Numbered from the stretch's first letter, positions 1 to 7,427 are shown. The stretch: DNA of 64,000 bases from Stenotrophomonas maltophilia (GCA_002363385.1 DEVL01000003.1:248505-312504), one strand, 5' to 3'. Notes: generated from the letters alone by a model not told the origin. Made by a program: numbers and translations.

Positions 1-1
1 C

Positions 2-463
2 AACGTGTTGATGGGTGTATTCCACTCGGATCTGGTCGGCATCCAGGCGCGCGTGCTGCGTGAACTCGGCGCCGAACGCGCGCTGGTGGTGTGGGGCCGC
101 GACAATATGGATGAGATCTCGCTCGGCGCCGGCACGCTGGTGGGGGAGCTGCGCGACGGCAAGGTGCGCGAGTACGAGATCCATCCGGAAGACTTCGGCA
201 TCGCGATGTCGGCCAGCCGCAACCTCAAGGTGGATGGCCCAGAGGAATCCATCGCGATGCTGCGCGGCGTGCTCGACAACCAGCCCGGCCCGGCGCTCGA
301 CATCGTCGCGCTCAACGCCGGTGCGGCGCTGTATGTGGCCGGTGTCGCCGACAGCATTGCCGATGGCCTGGCCCGTGCCCGTGCGGTACTGGCCGATGGC
401 AGTGCACGCTCGCGGATGGAGCAGTACGTTGCCGCCACCCGCCGCATCCGCGGGGCCGTCTGA
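2..463 (+). CDS. trpD: Anthranilate phosphoribosyltransferase, C-terminal part (5' truncated by window)
   Basis: The window opens inside this gene; 153 residues and the stop are present. TrpD transfers phosphoribosyl from PRPP to anthranilate, the second step of tryptophan synthesis in the cytoplasm. Visible family features are the VFHSDLVGIQARVL segment, the metal/PRPP-binding stretch GRDNMDEIS (the family's G-D-x-x-D-E element), and the C-terminal helices (LDIVALNAGAALYVAG). It is followed after 63 bases by trpC in the same direction, the usual trpDC order in this family. The start lies upstream of the window. Confidence 0.95.
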   Translation, partial: NVLMGVFHSDLVGIQARVLRELGAERALVVWGRDNMDEISLGAGTLVGELRDGKVREYEIHPEDFGIAMSASRNLKVDGPEESIAMLRGVLDNQPGPALDIVALNAGAALYVAGVADSIADGLARARAVLADGSARSRMEQYVAATRRIRGAV

Positions 464-526
464 GCCCGCGTTTTCCGAATTCAGCGGAGCTGGTCGATAA
501 TGGCCGGCCTCCAGGACCCCAATGAC

Positions 527-1321
527 ATGAGCGACATCCTCGATACCATCCTGGCCCGCAAGGCCGACGAAGTCGCCGCACGCCGGGCCCAAGTGCCGCT
601 GGAGGCACTGATCGCGCGCGTGGAACAAGCGCCGCCGGTGCGCGGCTTCGCCGATGCGCTGCGTGCCTCGATTGCCGCGGGGCATCCGGCCGTGATCGCC
701 GAAATCAAGAAGGCCAGCCCGTCCAAGGGCGTGATCCGCCCGGACTTCCATCCGGCCGACATCGCGGTGAGCTACGAGTTCGGCGGCGCCAGCTGCCTGT
801 CCGTACTGACCGACGTGGATTTCTTCCAGGGCAGCGACGCCTACCTGCAGCAGGCCCGTGACGCCTGCACGCTGCCGGTGCTGCGCAAGGACTTCGTGAT
901 CGATGCTTATCAGGTGTATGAAGCGCGCGTACTCGGCGCGGACTGCATTCTGCTGATCGTGGCCGCGCTGGACGACCGCCAGCTGGCCGAGCTGTCCGAC
1001 CTGGCCATGCAGCTGGGCATGGACGTACTGGTGGAAGTGCACGACATCGACGAGCTCGAGCGTGCCATCCAGGTGCCGGTGCCGCTGATCGGCATCAACA
1101 ACCGCAACCTGCGCACCTTCGAGGTGTCGCTGCAGACCACGCTGGACATGCGCCAGGCCGTGCCACGCGACCGCCTGCTGGTGACCGAAAGCGGCATCCT
1201 CGGCCCGGCTGACGTCACCGTGATGCGCGAGGCCGGGGTCAACGCGTTCCTGGTCGGCGAGGCTTTCATGCGCGTGGAAGAGCCCGGTGAGGGCCTGCGT
1301 CAGCTATTCTTCAGCGCATGA
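527..1321 (+). CDS. trpC: Indole-3-glycerol phosphate synthase
   Basis: Converts carboxyphenylaminodeoxyribulose phosphate to indole-3-glycerol phosphate in tryptophan synthesis; a single (beta/alpha)8 barrel of 264 aa, normal for a monofunctional TrpC. Motifs seen: IAEIKKASPSKG near residue 60 (catalytic Lys), RKDF, GINNRNLRTF and ESGI near the C-terminus. An in-frame ATG exists at 500, but the ATG at 527 is preferred because MSDILDTIL matches where relatives begin and an AGGA lies about 10 bases upstream. The stop overlaps the next gene by four bases (ATGA), implying coupled translation. Confidence 0.95.
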   Translation: MSDILDTILARKADEVAARRAQVPLEALIARVEQAPPVRGFADALRASIAAGHPAVIAEIKKASPSKGVIRPDFHPADIAVSYEFGGASCLSVLTDVDFFQGSDAYLQQARDACTLPVLRKDFVIDAYQVYEARVLGADCILLIVAALDDRQLAELSDLAMQLGMDVLVEVHDIDELERAIQVPVPLIGINNRNLRTFEVSLQTTLDMRQAVPRDRLLVTESGILGPADVTVMREAGVNAFLVGEAFMRVEEPGEGLRQLFFSA

Positions 1322-2034
1322 CAGCGATCTACCCAACGCCGCGCGACGACGCCCCGCTGGTGGTCTTCGACTTCGATCACACCCTGTATGACGGCGATTC
1401 CGGCAGCCATCTGTTCGCGTGGCTGATCAAGCGCAACCCGCTGCGGCTGCTGGCCGCCCTGTTGGCCACGCCGCTGCTCGGCCCGCTGGTGGCGTTCCTG
1501 CCCACCCGCCGCCGCGGCATCTCCGGCTATGTCTGGATCGCCACGTTTGGCCTGCACCGGGCGCGCGAGTTCAACAAGGTGATCGACCGCTACGTTCTCA
1601 AGCACGAGGCCGATATCCGGCGCCGCCTGCTGCCCGTGGCGCTGGAGGTGTTTGCCCGGCATCGTGCCGCCGGCGATCGCGTCGTGGTCGCCACCGGCGC
1701 ACCGCCGGAGCTGGCCCGCGCCATCCTGGCCTTCGTCGCCCACCAGGGCGTGCCGGTGATCGGCAGTGAGGTCGGCCCGTTCCTGGGCGCGGTGATCGCC
1801 ACCCGGCACTGCCACAACGAAGAAAAGATGCGGATGCTCCGCGAGCGCGGCTATGGCGACGTGGACGTCGCGTACTCCGACAGCAGCGCCGACCTGCCGC
1901 TGTTGCTGGCCGCAGCGGCGCCGGTGGTGGTCAACCCGAAGGCGTCACGCGTGGACTATTTCCGCCAGGTGCTGCCGCCGGGCACCCCGGTGCTCAACTG
2001 GGGCTGTGTCGATCGGGCCGGTGACAAGGTCTGA
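1318..2034 (+). CDS. HAD-superfamily (SerB-like, HAD-IB) phosphatase
   Basis: 238-residue haloacid-dehalogenase phosphatase. Motif I VVFDFDHTLYDGDS (nucleophile and acid/base Asp) lies near residue 18; the central VVVATGAPPE provides the motif II Thr; EEKMRML gives the motif III Lys; and AYSDSSADLPLL is the D-x-x-x-D type motif IV. A helical, partly hydrophobic cap (KRNPLRLLAALLATPLLG) sits between motifs I and II, as in HAD-IB proteins. The substrate cannot be read from sequence; phosphoserine- or phospholipid-phosphatase roles are possible. It overlaps trpC by ATGA and is probably co-transcribed with trpDC, though a role in tryptophan synthesis is not implied. Confidence 0.85.
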   Translation: MTAIYPTPRDDAPLVVFDFDHTLYDGDSGSHLFAWLIKRNPLRLLAALLATPLLGPLVAFLPTRRRGISGYVWIATFGLHRAREFNKVIDRYVLKHEADIRRRLLPVALEVFARHRAAGDRVVVATGAPPELARAILAFVAHQGVPVIGSEVGPFLGAVIATRHCHNEEKMRMLRERGYGDVDVAYSDSSADLPLLLAAAAPVVVNPKASRVDYFRQVLPPGTPVLNWGCVDRAGDKV

Positions 2035-2083
2035 TGCGACGTTGAAATAGCCTGAAAGGGGCTGGAAAAGTGTCGGGTCCAGC

Positions 2084-2845
2084 TCAGCCTGCGCGCCACT
2101 GCCCGATCGCATGCCCGATCTGGAACAGGCTGATGCCCAGCACCAGCACGCCGACGGCAATCAGCACCCAGCGCTCCTTGACCTTTTTGACCAGAATCGC
2201 GGCCACCGGTGCCGCCATCATGCCGCCGATCAGCAGGCCGGCCACGATGTTCAGGTACTGCACGCCCATGGTCAGAAGAAAGGTGATCGAGACCGCAAGC
2301 GTGACCACGAACTCGGCCGCGTTGACCGTGCCGATGGTGGTACGGGCCTGGCCACCGCGGGCCAGCAGGGTGGAGGTGGCCACTGGCCCCCAGCCGCCGC
2401 CGCCACTGGCATCCAACAGGCCGGCCACGAACCCCAGCAGCGGGACACGCTTCACTTCCTGGGCCGGCAGCATCCGTCCGGCCGCACGCAGCAGGATGAA
2501 GATGGCGAGCACCAGCAGATACATATAGATGAAGGGGCGGATCACGTCACCGGGAAGCTGGGTCAGCACGTAGGCGCCCACCACGCCGCCGACCGCGCCG
2601 GGCAGCGCCAGGCGCAGGAACAGCCGGCGGTCCACATTGCCGGCGACCAGGTGCGAGACCCCGGAGGCGCCCGTGGTGAAGACTTCCGCGGTATGGATGC
2701 TCGCGCTGACTGCTGCTGGCGGCAGGCCCATGCTGAGCAGCACGGAGGAAGAGATCAGCCCGAAGGCCATGCCCAGCGCGCCATCGACCAGCTGCGCGCC
2801 GAGGCCGATCAGGATGAACCAATAGAATTCACTGCCAAGTTCCAT
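2084..2845 (-). CDS. TauE/SafE-family (TSUP) sulfite/sulfonate-type membrane permease
   Basis: 253-residue polytopic inner-membrane protein with about eight hydrophobic segments in two homologous halves. Each half starts with a family-like glycine-rich stretch: IGLGAQLVDGALGMAFGL near residue 13, and LGFVAGLLDASGGGGWGP near 140. TSUP proteins are thought to export or import sulfite, sulfoacetate or other organosulfur anions; the substrate here is unknown. It converges with the HAD gene (about 50 bases between stops) and is separated from clp by a pair of SMAG palindromes. The ATG at 2845 gives the complete first transmembrane helix. Confidence 0.85.
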   Translation of the reverse strand: MELGSEFYWFILIGLGAQLVDGALGMAFGLISSSVLLSMGLPPAAVSASIHTAEVFTTGASGVSHLVAGNVDRRLFLRLALPGAVGGVVGAYVLTQLPGDVIRPFIYMYLLVLAIFILLRAAGRMLPAQEVKRVPLLGFVAGLLDASGGGGWGPVATSTLLARGGQARTTIGTVNAAEFVVTLAVSITFLLTMGVQYLNIVAGLLIGGMMAAPVAAILVKKVKERWVLIAVGVLVLGISLFQIGHAIGQWRAG

Positions 2846-2871
2846 GCGACCAGCCTAGCGGCAAATGGGCA

Positions 2872-2960
2872 GGTAGTGCCGGTCGCTGGCCGGTAACCTC
2901 GTCCAGGTCGACGGGCGTCGGTGTGGATGTGCGTGGTTGCCGGCCAGCGGCCGGCACTAC
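2872..2960. repeat. Pair of SMAG/GTAG-type REP palindromes, inverted
   Basis: Two palindromes face each other: 2872-2898 (GGTAGTGCCGG...CCGGTAACC) and 2935-2960, whose reverse complement begins GTAGTGCCGGCCGCTGGCC. Both carry the GTAG tip and GCCGGCC stem typical of Stenotrophomonas SMAG elements, with the GTAG ends pointing outward. They sit between the start of the TSUP gene and the end of clp and could form a larger hairpin in RNA. Confidence 0.8.
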
Positions 2961-2970
2961 GCGGGCAGGA

Positions 2971-3636
2971 TCAGCGGGTGCCGTACAGAACCACGGTCTT
3001 GCCACGGGCATGCAGCTGGCCGTCGGTCTGCAGCTTCTTCAGCACGCGGCCGGCCATTTCACGCGAGCAGCCGACCAGGCGGGCCAGTTCCTGGCGTGAG
3101 ACACGCAGCTGGGTGCCCTGCGGGTGGCTCATCGCCTCCGGCTCGCGCGACAGATCATGCAGGGTCCGCACGATGCGGTCGGTGACATCCAGGAAGGCCA
3201 GGCGGCTGGCTTTCCTGCTGGTATCGAGCAGGCGCTTGGAGAGCTGCTGGCCGATGGAGTAGAGCAGGCGCGGAGCATCGGCCGAGAGCGGCCCCAGGAA
3301 CAGCTGATGCAGGCGCTCGTAGCTGATCTCGGCCAGTTCACACGGCGTACGGGTGCGCAGGATGACCTCGCGACGGTCCGATTCGACGAACAGCCCCATC
3401 TCGCCGACGAACTCGCCCGAGCCGAAATAGCCCAGCACCAGCTCACGATCGTCATCTTCCTCAGCCATTATTGAGACTGAGCCACTGATCACGTAGTACA
3501 GGGTCCCGGCCGGATCCCCCGGACGAAAGACGTCGGTACGCGCGGGATAGCGCCGGCGGTGGCTGTGGGCCAGGAAGCGATCGATGGTGGCGATGTCCAG
3601 GGCCAACGGACTTGTAGCAAGGCGCACAGTTGACAC
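2971..3636 (-). CDS. clp: Clp, Crp/Fnr-family global transcription regulator
   Basis: 221 residues: cyclic-nucleotide-binding beta-roll at about residues 15-135 (RRRYPARTDVFRPGDPAGTL, FGSGEFVGEMGLF), long dimer helix, and a C-terminal helix-turn-helix (VSRQELARLVGCSREMAGRVLKKL, about 175-200). In Xanthomonas, Clp is a Crp homologue that binds DNA without ligand and is released by cyclic-di-GMP; it controls exoenzymes, exopolysaccharide and motility genes. The near-identity to recalled Xanthomonas Clp across the binding domain supports the same role. The likely start is the GTG at 3636; an ATG at 3659 is out of frame. Xanthomonas versions are a few residues longer at the N-terminus. It is divergent from speD. 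Confidence 0.93.
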   Translation of the reverse strand: MSTVRLATSPLALDIATIDRFLAHSHRRRYPARTDVFRPGDPAGTLYYVISGSVSIMAEEDDDRELVLGYFGSGEFVGEMGLFVESDRREVILRTRTPCELAEISYERLHQLFLGPLSADAPRLLYSIGQQLSKRLLDTSRKASRLAFLDVTDRIVRTLHDLSREPEAMSHPQGTQLRVSRQELARLVGCSREMAGRVLKKLQTDGQLHARGKTVVLYGTR

Positions 3637-3686
3637 GTTGAGGCGCTCCGATTGCTCATGAAGAATTCACGGCTATGTGCCGGGAG

Positions 3687-3708
3687 CTTAACGATCCGAA
3701 TTGTTAAG
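3687..3708. promoter_or_regulatory. Inverted repeat in the clp-speD divergent promoter region
   Basis: CTTAAC (3687-3692) and GTTAAG (3703-3708) form a 6-bp inverted repeat around a 10-bp AT-rich centre. It lies 51 bases upstream of clp and 99 upstream of speD. The arrangement suits an operator, but it does not match the Crp/Clp TGTGA-N6-TCACA site, so the binding protein is unknown. Confidence 0.35.
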
Positions 3709-3806
3709 GGCAAACCGAACACAGGTACTCGTTTCAATGCAAGTTTCGCCCTCGATCACTTTGCCCCATAATTACTTCTTTCCCACCACACACAGGATCG
3801 ACCGCC

Positions 3807-4601
3807 GTGGTCAAGCCGTTGCCTCGCCTGAGGTTGCAGGGTTTCAACAACCTCACCAAGGCGTTGAGCTTCAACATCTATGACGTCTGTTACGCCCGCA
3901 CCGAAGAGGAGCGTCAGCGTTACATCGAATATATTGATGAAGAGTACAACGCCGATAGGCTGACTCAGATCCTGACCGACGTTGCCGAGATCATCGGTGC
4001 GAACATCCTGAACGTGGCCCGCCAGGACTACGATCCCCAGGGTGCTTCGGTGACGATCCTGATCTCGGAAGAGCCGGTGATCGACAAGAAGCAGGCCGGC
4101 AAGGAGCTGATCTCCGACGCCGTGGTCGCGCACATGGACAAGAGTCACATCACTGTCCATACGTACCCGGAAACCCACCCGCAGGAGGGCATCGCCACGT
4201 TCCGCGCGGACATCGATGTGGCCACCTGTGGCGTGATTTCCCCGCTGAAGGCGCTGAACTACCTGATCGAGAGTCTGGAATCGGACATCGTGATCATGGA
4301 TTACCGCGTGCGTGGCTTCACCCGTGATGTGAAGGGCAAGAAGCACTACATCGATCACAAGATCAACTCGATCCAGAACTTCCTGGCCAAGAACATCAAG
4401 TCGCGTTACGAGATGTTCGACGTCAACGTCTACCAGGAAAACATCTTCCATACGAAGATGCACCTGAAGGACTTCGACCTGGACCAGTACCTGTTTGAAG
4501 AGAAGGCCAAGAACCTCTCGTTCAAGGAACGCATGAAGATCGAGGCGCTGCTGCGCCGTGAGATCGAAGAGCTGTTCCATGGGCGCAATCTGGCCGAGTG
4601 A
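3807..4601 (+). CDS. speD: S-adenosylmethionine decarboxylase proenzyme
   Basis: Makes decarboxylated SAM, the aminopropyl donor for spermidine. 264 aa, the size of the E. coli-type (class 1A) enzyme. The self-cleavage site is HMDKSHITVHTYPETHP, where Lys112-Ser113 is cut and the Ser becomes the pyruvoyl cofactor. TFRADIDVATCG downstream holds the conserved Cys used as proton donor. The GTG at 3807 starts MVKPLPRLRLQGFNNLTKAL, matching Xanthomonas relatives. It stands alone, divergent from clp; the guanidine riboswitch and gdx follow in the same direction. Confidence 0.95.
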   Translation: MVKPLPRLRLQGFNNLTKALSFNIYDVCYARTEEERQRYIEYIDEEYNADRLTQILTDVAEIIGANILNVARQDYDPQGASVTILISEEPVIDKKQAGKELISDAVVAHMDKSHITVHTYPETHPQEGIATFRADIDVATCGVISPLKALNYLIESLESDIVIMDYRVRGFTRDVKGKKHYIDHKINSIQNFLAKNIKSRYEMFDVNVYQENIFHTKMHLKDFDLDQYLFEEKAKNLSFKERMKIEALLRREIEELFHGRNLAE

Positions 4602-4647
4602 GGCACTTCGCGATGTCGCCCGGGCCTGGCCCGGGCGGCCTCGCTCA

Positions 4648-4750
4648 GGCGGGACGGCCCGCCCTGTGGAACCGGTGTTTGCGCAAAACTCGGTTCCACG
4701 GCAGCTACCGACGACGGTCCGGTGTGAAAACACCGGGCCGTTTTGCTTTT
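4648..4750 (+). promoter_or_regulatory. Candidate guanidine-II (mini-ykkC) riboswitch controlling gdx
   Basis: Two hairpins have the diagnostic ACGR tetraloop. P1 at 4648-4663 is GGCGGG-ACGG-CCCGCC, a perfect 6-bp stem. P2 at 4707-4718 is ACCG-ACGA-CGGT. The 43-base linker holds its own strong stem (GTGGAACCG 4666-4674 with CGGTTCCAC 4691-4699). The 3' strand of P2 (4715-4718) is also the first part of the 5' strand of the terminator at 4715-4740. Guanidine binding that stabilises P2 would therefore disfavour termination and switch the exporter on. The downstream gene is a Gdx-type exporter, the expected target of this class. The P2 stem is short and the linker long for the class. Confidence 0.75.
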
Positions 4751-4753
4751 GTT
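4715..4753 (+). terminator. Intrinsic terminator in the gdx leader (probable attenuator)
   Basis: Stem CGGTCCGGTGT (4715-4725) pairs with ACACCGGGCCG (4730-4740), with one T-G wobble and loop GAAA, followed by TTTTGCTTTTGTT. It ends 17 bases before the gdx ATG, so it lies in the leader and overlaps riboswitch helix P2. Confidence 0.85.
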
Positions 4754-4770
4754 AACCCAAGGAATCCCCC

Positions 4771-5088
4771 ATGCCCTGGATCTATCTTCTCGTCGCCGGT
4801 CTGTTCGAAATCGGCTTTGCCATCGGAATGAAGTACTCCGAAGGCTTCAGCAAGCCGCTTCCCACCCTGGCCACCGTTGGCGCCGCGCTGATCAGCCTGT
4901 ACCTGATGAGCCAGGCGATGAAATCCATCCCGGTCGGCACGGCGTATGCGATCTGGACCGGCATTGGCGCGCTTGGCGTGGCGATGCTCGGCATTTTCCT
5001 GTTCGGCGACAGTGCCTCGCCGTCGCGGCTGGCCTGCATCGCGTTGATCGTGGCCGGTGTGATCGGCCTGAAGCTGGTCTCTGGGTAA
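4771..5088 (+). CDS. gdx: Guanidinium exporter, small multidrug resistance family (SugE/Gdx type)
   Basis: 105-aa inner-membrane protein with four transmembrane helices, working as an antiparallel dimer that exchanges guanidinium for protons. Residues that mark the Gdx subtype are in place: Gly10, the transport Glu13, Ser42, Tyr59 and Trp62 (counted from the ATG at 4771, with a purine-rich AAGGAA 15 bases upstream). The leader resembles a guanidine-II riboswitch, and the two lines of evidence agree on the substrate. E. coli sugE was first described as a quaternary-ammonium resistance gene; the guanidinium role comes from later work on the family. Confidence 0.92.
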   Translation: MPWIYLLVAGLFEIGFAIGMKYSEGFSKPLPTLATVGAALISLYLMSQAMKSIPVGTAYAIWTGIGALGVAMLGIFLFGDSASPSRLACIALIVAGVIGLKLVSG

Positions 5089-5182
5089 CGCACTCGCATT
5101 CGCGCTGGCGCTCCCACGGTTCGCTGTGCGAACCGCGGGCCCCCGGCTCACTGAACACCCATACCCCCGCCGCTTCGCGGCG

Positions 5183-5206
5183 CCCCCCTGACTCAGGGGG
5201 GCTTTT
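5183..5206. terminator. Intrinsic terminator between gdx and coq7
   Basis: CCCCCCTG (5183-5190) pairs with CAGGGGGG (5194-5201) across a 3-base loop, followed by CTTTTC. It serves gdx and may also act on converging coq7 transcripts. Confidence 0.7.
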
Positions 5207-5234
5207 CACCAGATGCACGCGGCGCGGTGGAGGC

Positions 5235-5879
5235 TTAAAGGCGGTACGCGATGGTCTTCATGACCTTGGAGGCCAGTGCCATTACCGATGGGATCGGTGC
5301 GGGCAGCTTCCGGGCGCCGGCATGCTCGGCGTGGTCGGCGTGGCGGGCCTCGTCGATCTTCATCACCTTGATCACCTCACGGCTGCGCAGGTCGGCCGGG
5401 GGCAGGGTGTCCAGGTGTTCATCAAGGTGGGCTTCGACCTGGCGCTCGGTCTCGACCACGAAGCCCAGGTTCCAGCCGTCGCCCCGCAGGCCGGCCAGGG
5501 TGCCGATGGTGTAGCTGCCGGCATACCAGATCGGGTTGAACAGGCTGGGCCGGCTGTCCAGTTCGCGCAGGCGCTGGGCACACCAGGCCAGGTGGTCGGT
5601 CTCTTCCTGGGCGGCGTCGAGCAGGTGGGCGCGGGTTTCCGGCTCGCGGGCGACCGCGGCCTGGCCGAAGTACAGGCCCTGGGCGCAGACTTCACCGACA
5701 TGGTTGATGCGCATCAGCCCGGCCGCGTGGCGGCGCTCGGGAGCGGCCATCTGCACATCCGGGGTCGCCTCGGCAGGGTAGGGGCGGCTGGCCGGCGGAT
5801 TGCCGAACACCGTATCCAGGGCCCGCTGGGCTTCGGTCAGCAGGTGGTCGAGCGGGGTGATCTGGCGGAGCGCAGTCAT
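5235..5879 (-). CDS. coq7: 3-demethoxyubiquinol 3-hydroxylase (Coq7 family)
   Basis: 214-residue di-iron monooxygenase of ubiquinone biosynthesis, a peripheral inner-membrane protein. The two halves of the ferritin-like bundle carry the metal ligands: Glu in INHVGEVCAQGLYFGQ, E-x-x-H in EETDHLAWC, Glu in VETERQVEAHLDEHL, and E-x-x-H in KIDEARHADHAE. The frame stays open upstream to 5999, but the start at 5879 (MTALRQITPLDHLL) is chosen because upstream residues are Arg/Pro-rich and unlike the family. It is divergent from rplM and convergent with gdx. Confidence 0.93.
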   Translation of the reverse strand: MTALRQITPLDHLLTEAQRALDTVFGNPPASRPYPAEATPDVQMAAPERRHAAGLMRINHVGEVCAQGLYFGQAAVAREPETRAHLLDAAQEETDHLAWCAQRLRELDSRPSLFNPIWYAGSYTIGTLAGLRGDGWNLGFVVETERQVEAHLDEHLDTLPPADLRSREVIKVMKIDEARHADHAEHAGARKLPAPIPSVMALASKVMKTIAYRL

Positions 5880-5957
5880 GGCAGGGGGATGTCGCGGCGG
5901 GGGACTGTCGATTCTCGCCCCCCGCGGCCGGTGTGCCAAGCCGGGATCAGGGTCAAC

Positions 5958-5986
5958 TTGCATGTGGCGGGGATGGCCAGTACAAT
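5958..5986 (+). promoter_or_regulatory. Sigma-70 promoter for rplM-rpsI
   Basis: -35 TTGCAT (5958-5963), a 17-base spacer, and -10 TACAAT (5981-5986). It lies 75 bases before the rplM ATG, leaving an approximately 65-base leader. Confidence 0.7.
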
Positions 5987-6061
5987 CCCGCCTCTTCACA
6001 ACGCGTGGCAGAGTTCCGGCCGTACTGCGCCGTAATGAGCCCGACCTACTAGAGTTCTTTC

Positions 6062-6490
6062 ATGAGCACTTTCACTGCAAAGTCCGAGACCGTCCAGCGC
6101 GACTGGTATCTCGTCGACGCATCCGGCAAGACGCTGGGCCGTCTGTCCACCGAGCTGGCCCGCCGTCTGCGCGGCAAGCACAAGCCGGTTTACACCCCTC
6201 ACGTTGATACCGGTGATTACCTGGTTGTCATCAATGCAGAAAAGATTGCCGTCACCGGCAACAAGCTGCAGGACAAGCTGTATCACCGTTTCACTGGCTA
6301 CATCGGCAACCTGAAGACCGAAACTCTGGCCCAGGCGCTTGAGCGCCACCCGGAGCGTGTCATCGAGACCGCCGTCAAGGGCATGCTGCCGAAGGGCCCG
6401 CTGGGCCGCGCCATGTACCGCAAGCTCAAGGTGTACTCGGGTTCCGAGCACCCGCACGCCGCTCAGCAGCCTCAGGTTCTGGATATCTAA
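6062..6490 (+). CDS. rplM: 50S ribosomal protein L13
   Basis: 142 aa, exactly the usual bacterial length. Family stretches seen include VQRDWYLVDASGKTLGRLS near the N-terminus, LRGKHKPVYTPHVDTGDY, and MLPKGPLGRAMYRKLKVY near residue 115. L13 is an early assembly protein of the large subunit. rpsI starts 3 bases after its stop, the conserved rplM-rpsI operon, with a strong promoter upstream and a terminator after rpsI. Confidence 0.98.
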   Translation: MSTFTAKSETVQRDWYLVDASGKTLGRLSTELARRLRGKHKPVYTPHVDTGDYLVVINAEKIAVTGNKLQDKLYHRFTGYIGNLKTETLAQALERHPERVIETAVKGMLPKGPLGRAMYRKLKVYSGSEHPHAAQQPQVLDI

Positions 6491-6492
6491 TC

Positions 6493-6885
6493 ATGGCTAT
6501 CACGCAAAACTACGGCACCGGCCGCCGCAAGTCCTCCACCGCCCGCGTGTTCCTGCGCAAGGGCGCCGGCAACATCACCGTCAATGGCCGTCCGCTGGAC
6601 GAGTTCTTTGGCCGTGAGACTGCACGCATGATCGTGCGTCAGCCGCTGGAACTGACCAAGAACACCGAAAGCTTCGACATCATGGTCACCGCCGCTGGCG
6701 GTGGTACCACCGGTCAGGCCGGTGCGATCCGTCTGGGCATCGCCCGTGCACTGGTCGAGTACGACGAAACCCTGAAGTCCGAGCTGCGCAAGGCTGGCTT
6801 CATGACCCGTGACGCCCGTGAAGTCGAGCGTAAGAAGGTCGGCCTGCACAAGGCACGTCGCGCCACCCAGTTCTCCAAGCGCTGA
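6493..6885 (+). CDS. rpsI: 30S ribosomal protein S9
   Basis: 130 aa, the standard size. It begins with the typical YGTGRRKSSTARVFLRKG and ends with the basic tail KKVGLHKARRATQFSKR, whose terminal SKR reaches toward the P-site tRNA in ribosome structures. It follows rplM by 3 bases and is translated from the same transcript. Confidence 0.98.
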   Translation: MAITQNYGTGRRKSSTARVFLRKGAGNITVNGRPLDEFFGRETARMIVRQPLELTKNTESFDIMVTAAGGGTTGQAGAIRLGIARALVEYDETLKSELRKAGFMTRDAREVERKKVGLHKARRATQFSKR

Positions 6886-6934
6886 TCCATCGCGCCTGGC
6901 GCGGGATCCTTCGGGATCCCCCTGGGAGGTACGC

Positions 6935-6960
6935 AAAAGCCCGGCTTCGGCCGGGCTTTT
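6935..6960 (+). terminator. Terminator of the rplM-rpsI operon
   Basis: GCCCGGC-TTCG-GCCGGGC flanked by AAAA and TTTT; it works as a classical UUCG-capped intrinsic terminator and is symmetric enough to act both ways. Confidence 0.88.
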
Positions 6961-7085
6961 GTCGTTTCCGGGGGTGGGTGTCCGCGGCGCAGATCATCTG
7001 GTTGTTGGAGGCGCGCTGCGCGGGCTGGCGACGCTGCGGCGTCACTGTGCGCTCGCCAATGTTTCATGGGGCGGTGGCGGCGGCG

Positions 7086-7107
7086 GTAGTGCCGACCGCT
7101 GGTCGGC
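7086..7107. repeat. SMAG-like half palindrome
   Basis: GTAGTGCCGACCGCTGGTCGGC has the GTAG tip, then GCCGACC pairing with GGTCGGC around GCT. The expected closing CTAC is missing. It lies in the 327-base gap 6886-7212, which otherwise holds only the two terminators. Confidence 0.55.
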
Positions 7108-7168
7108 CGCTTTCGTGGCCCGGCATGGGCAGGGTGTCGGCCGTTTCGCGCCCGGACAAACGCTCAAA

Positions 7169-7210
7169 CAAACAGAAAAGGCCGATCTTTCGATCGGCCT
7201 TTTCTGTTTG
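7169..7210 (-). terminator. Terminator of the tRNA-Met/tRNA-Gln transcript
   Basis: A very strong hairpin: CAAACAGAAAAGGCCGATC pairs with its complement across loop TTTC. It begins three bases beyond the CCA end of tRNA-Gln; on the minus strand the T-rich arm is downstream. Confidence 0.85.
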
Positions 7211-7212
7211 TT

Positions 7213-7287
7213 TGGCTGCCCCGGATGGATTCGAACCACCGAATGCCTGAGTCAGAGTCAGGTGCCTTACCGCTTGGCGACGGGGCA
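7213..7287 (-). tRNA. tRNA-Gln(CTG)
   Basis: 75 nt on the minus strand. The acceptor TGCCCCG pairs with CGGGGCA, followed by discriminator G and an encoded CCA. The anticodon stem CCTGA/TCAGG encloses loop CTCTGAC with anticodon CTG (reads CAG, Gln). The T arm contains GGTTCGAATCC. It lies 49 bases downstream of tRNA-Met and is probably processed from the same transcript. Confidence 0.95.
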
Positions 7288-7336
7288 ATATGTGCGTGCA
7301 ATTATTGCACTTTTTCCCTGAAAAACCAAGCGGACT

Positions 7337-7413
7337 TGGTGGCTATGGGTGGACTCGAACCACCGACCCCAGCATTATGAGTGCTGTGCTCTAACCGGCT
7401 GAGCTACATAGCC
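7337..7413 (-). tRNA. tRNA-Met(CAT), elongator type
   Basis: 77 nt on the minus strand. The acceptor GGCTATG pairs with CATAGCC, then A and encoded CCA. D arm TAGCTCAGCCGGTTAGAGC; anticodon stem CAGCA/TGCTG with loop CTCATAA, anticodon CAT. The paired first base (G1-C72) and the absence of three GC pairs in the anticodon stem argue against an initiator tRNA. An isoleucine-lysidine tRNA, which shares CAT, is not fully excluded. Confidence 0.9.
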
Positions 7414-7427
7414 TCAGGGAGCCGGCA

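Noticed and set aside
4743..6035. 430-codon plus-strand frame
   Set aside because: It overlaps gdx in another frame and runs antisense through coq7; both of those have clear motifs.
7337..7413. Possible initiator tRNA (fMet)
   Set aside because: The first acceptor pair is G-C and the anticodon stem lacks three GC pairs; elongator Met is the better call.
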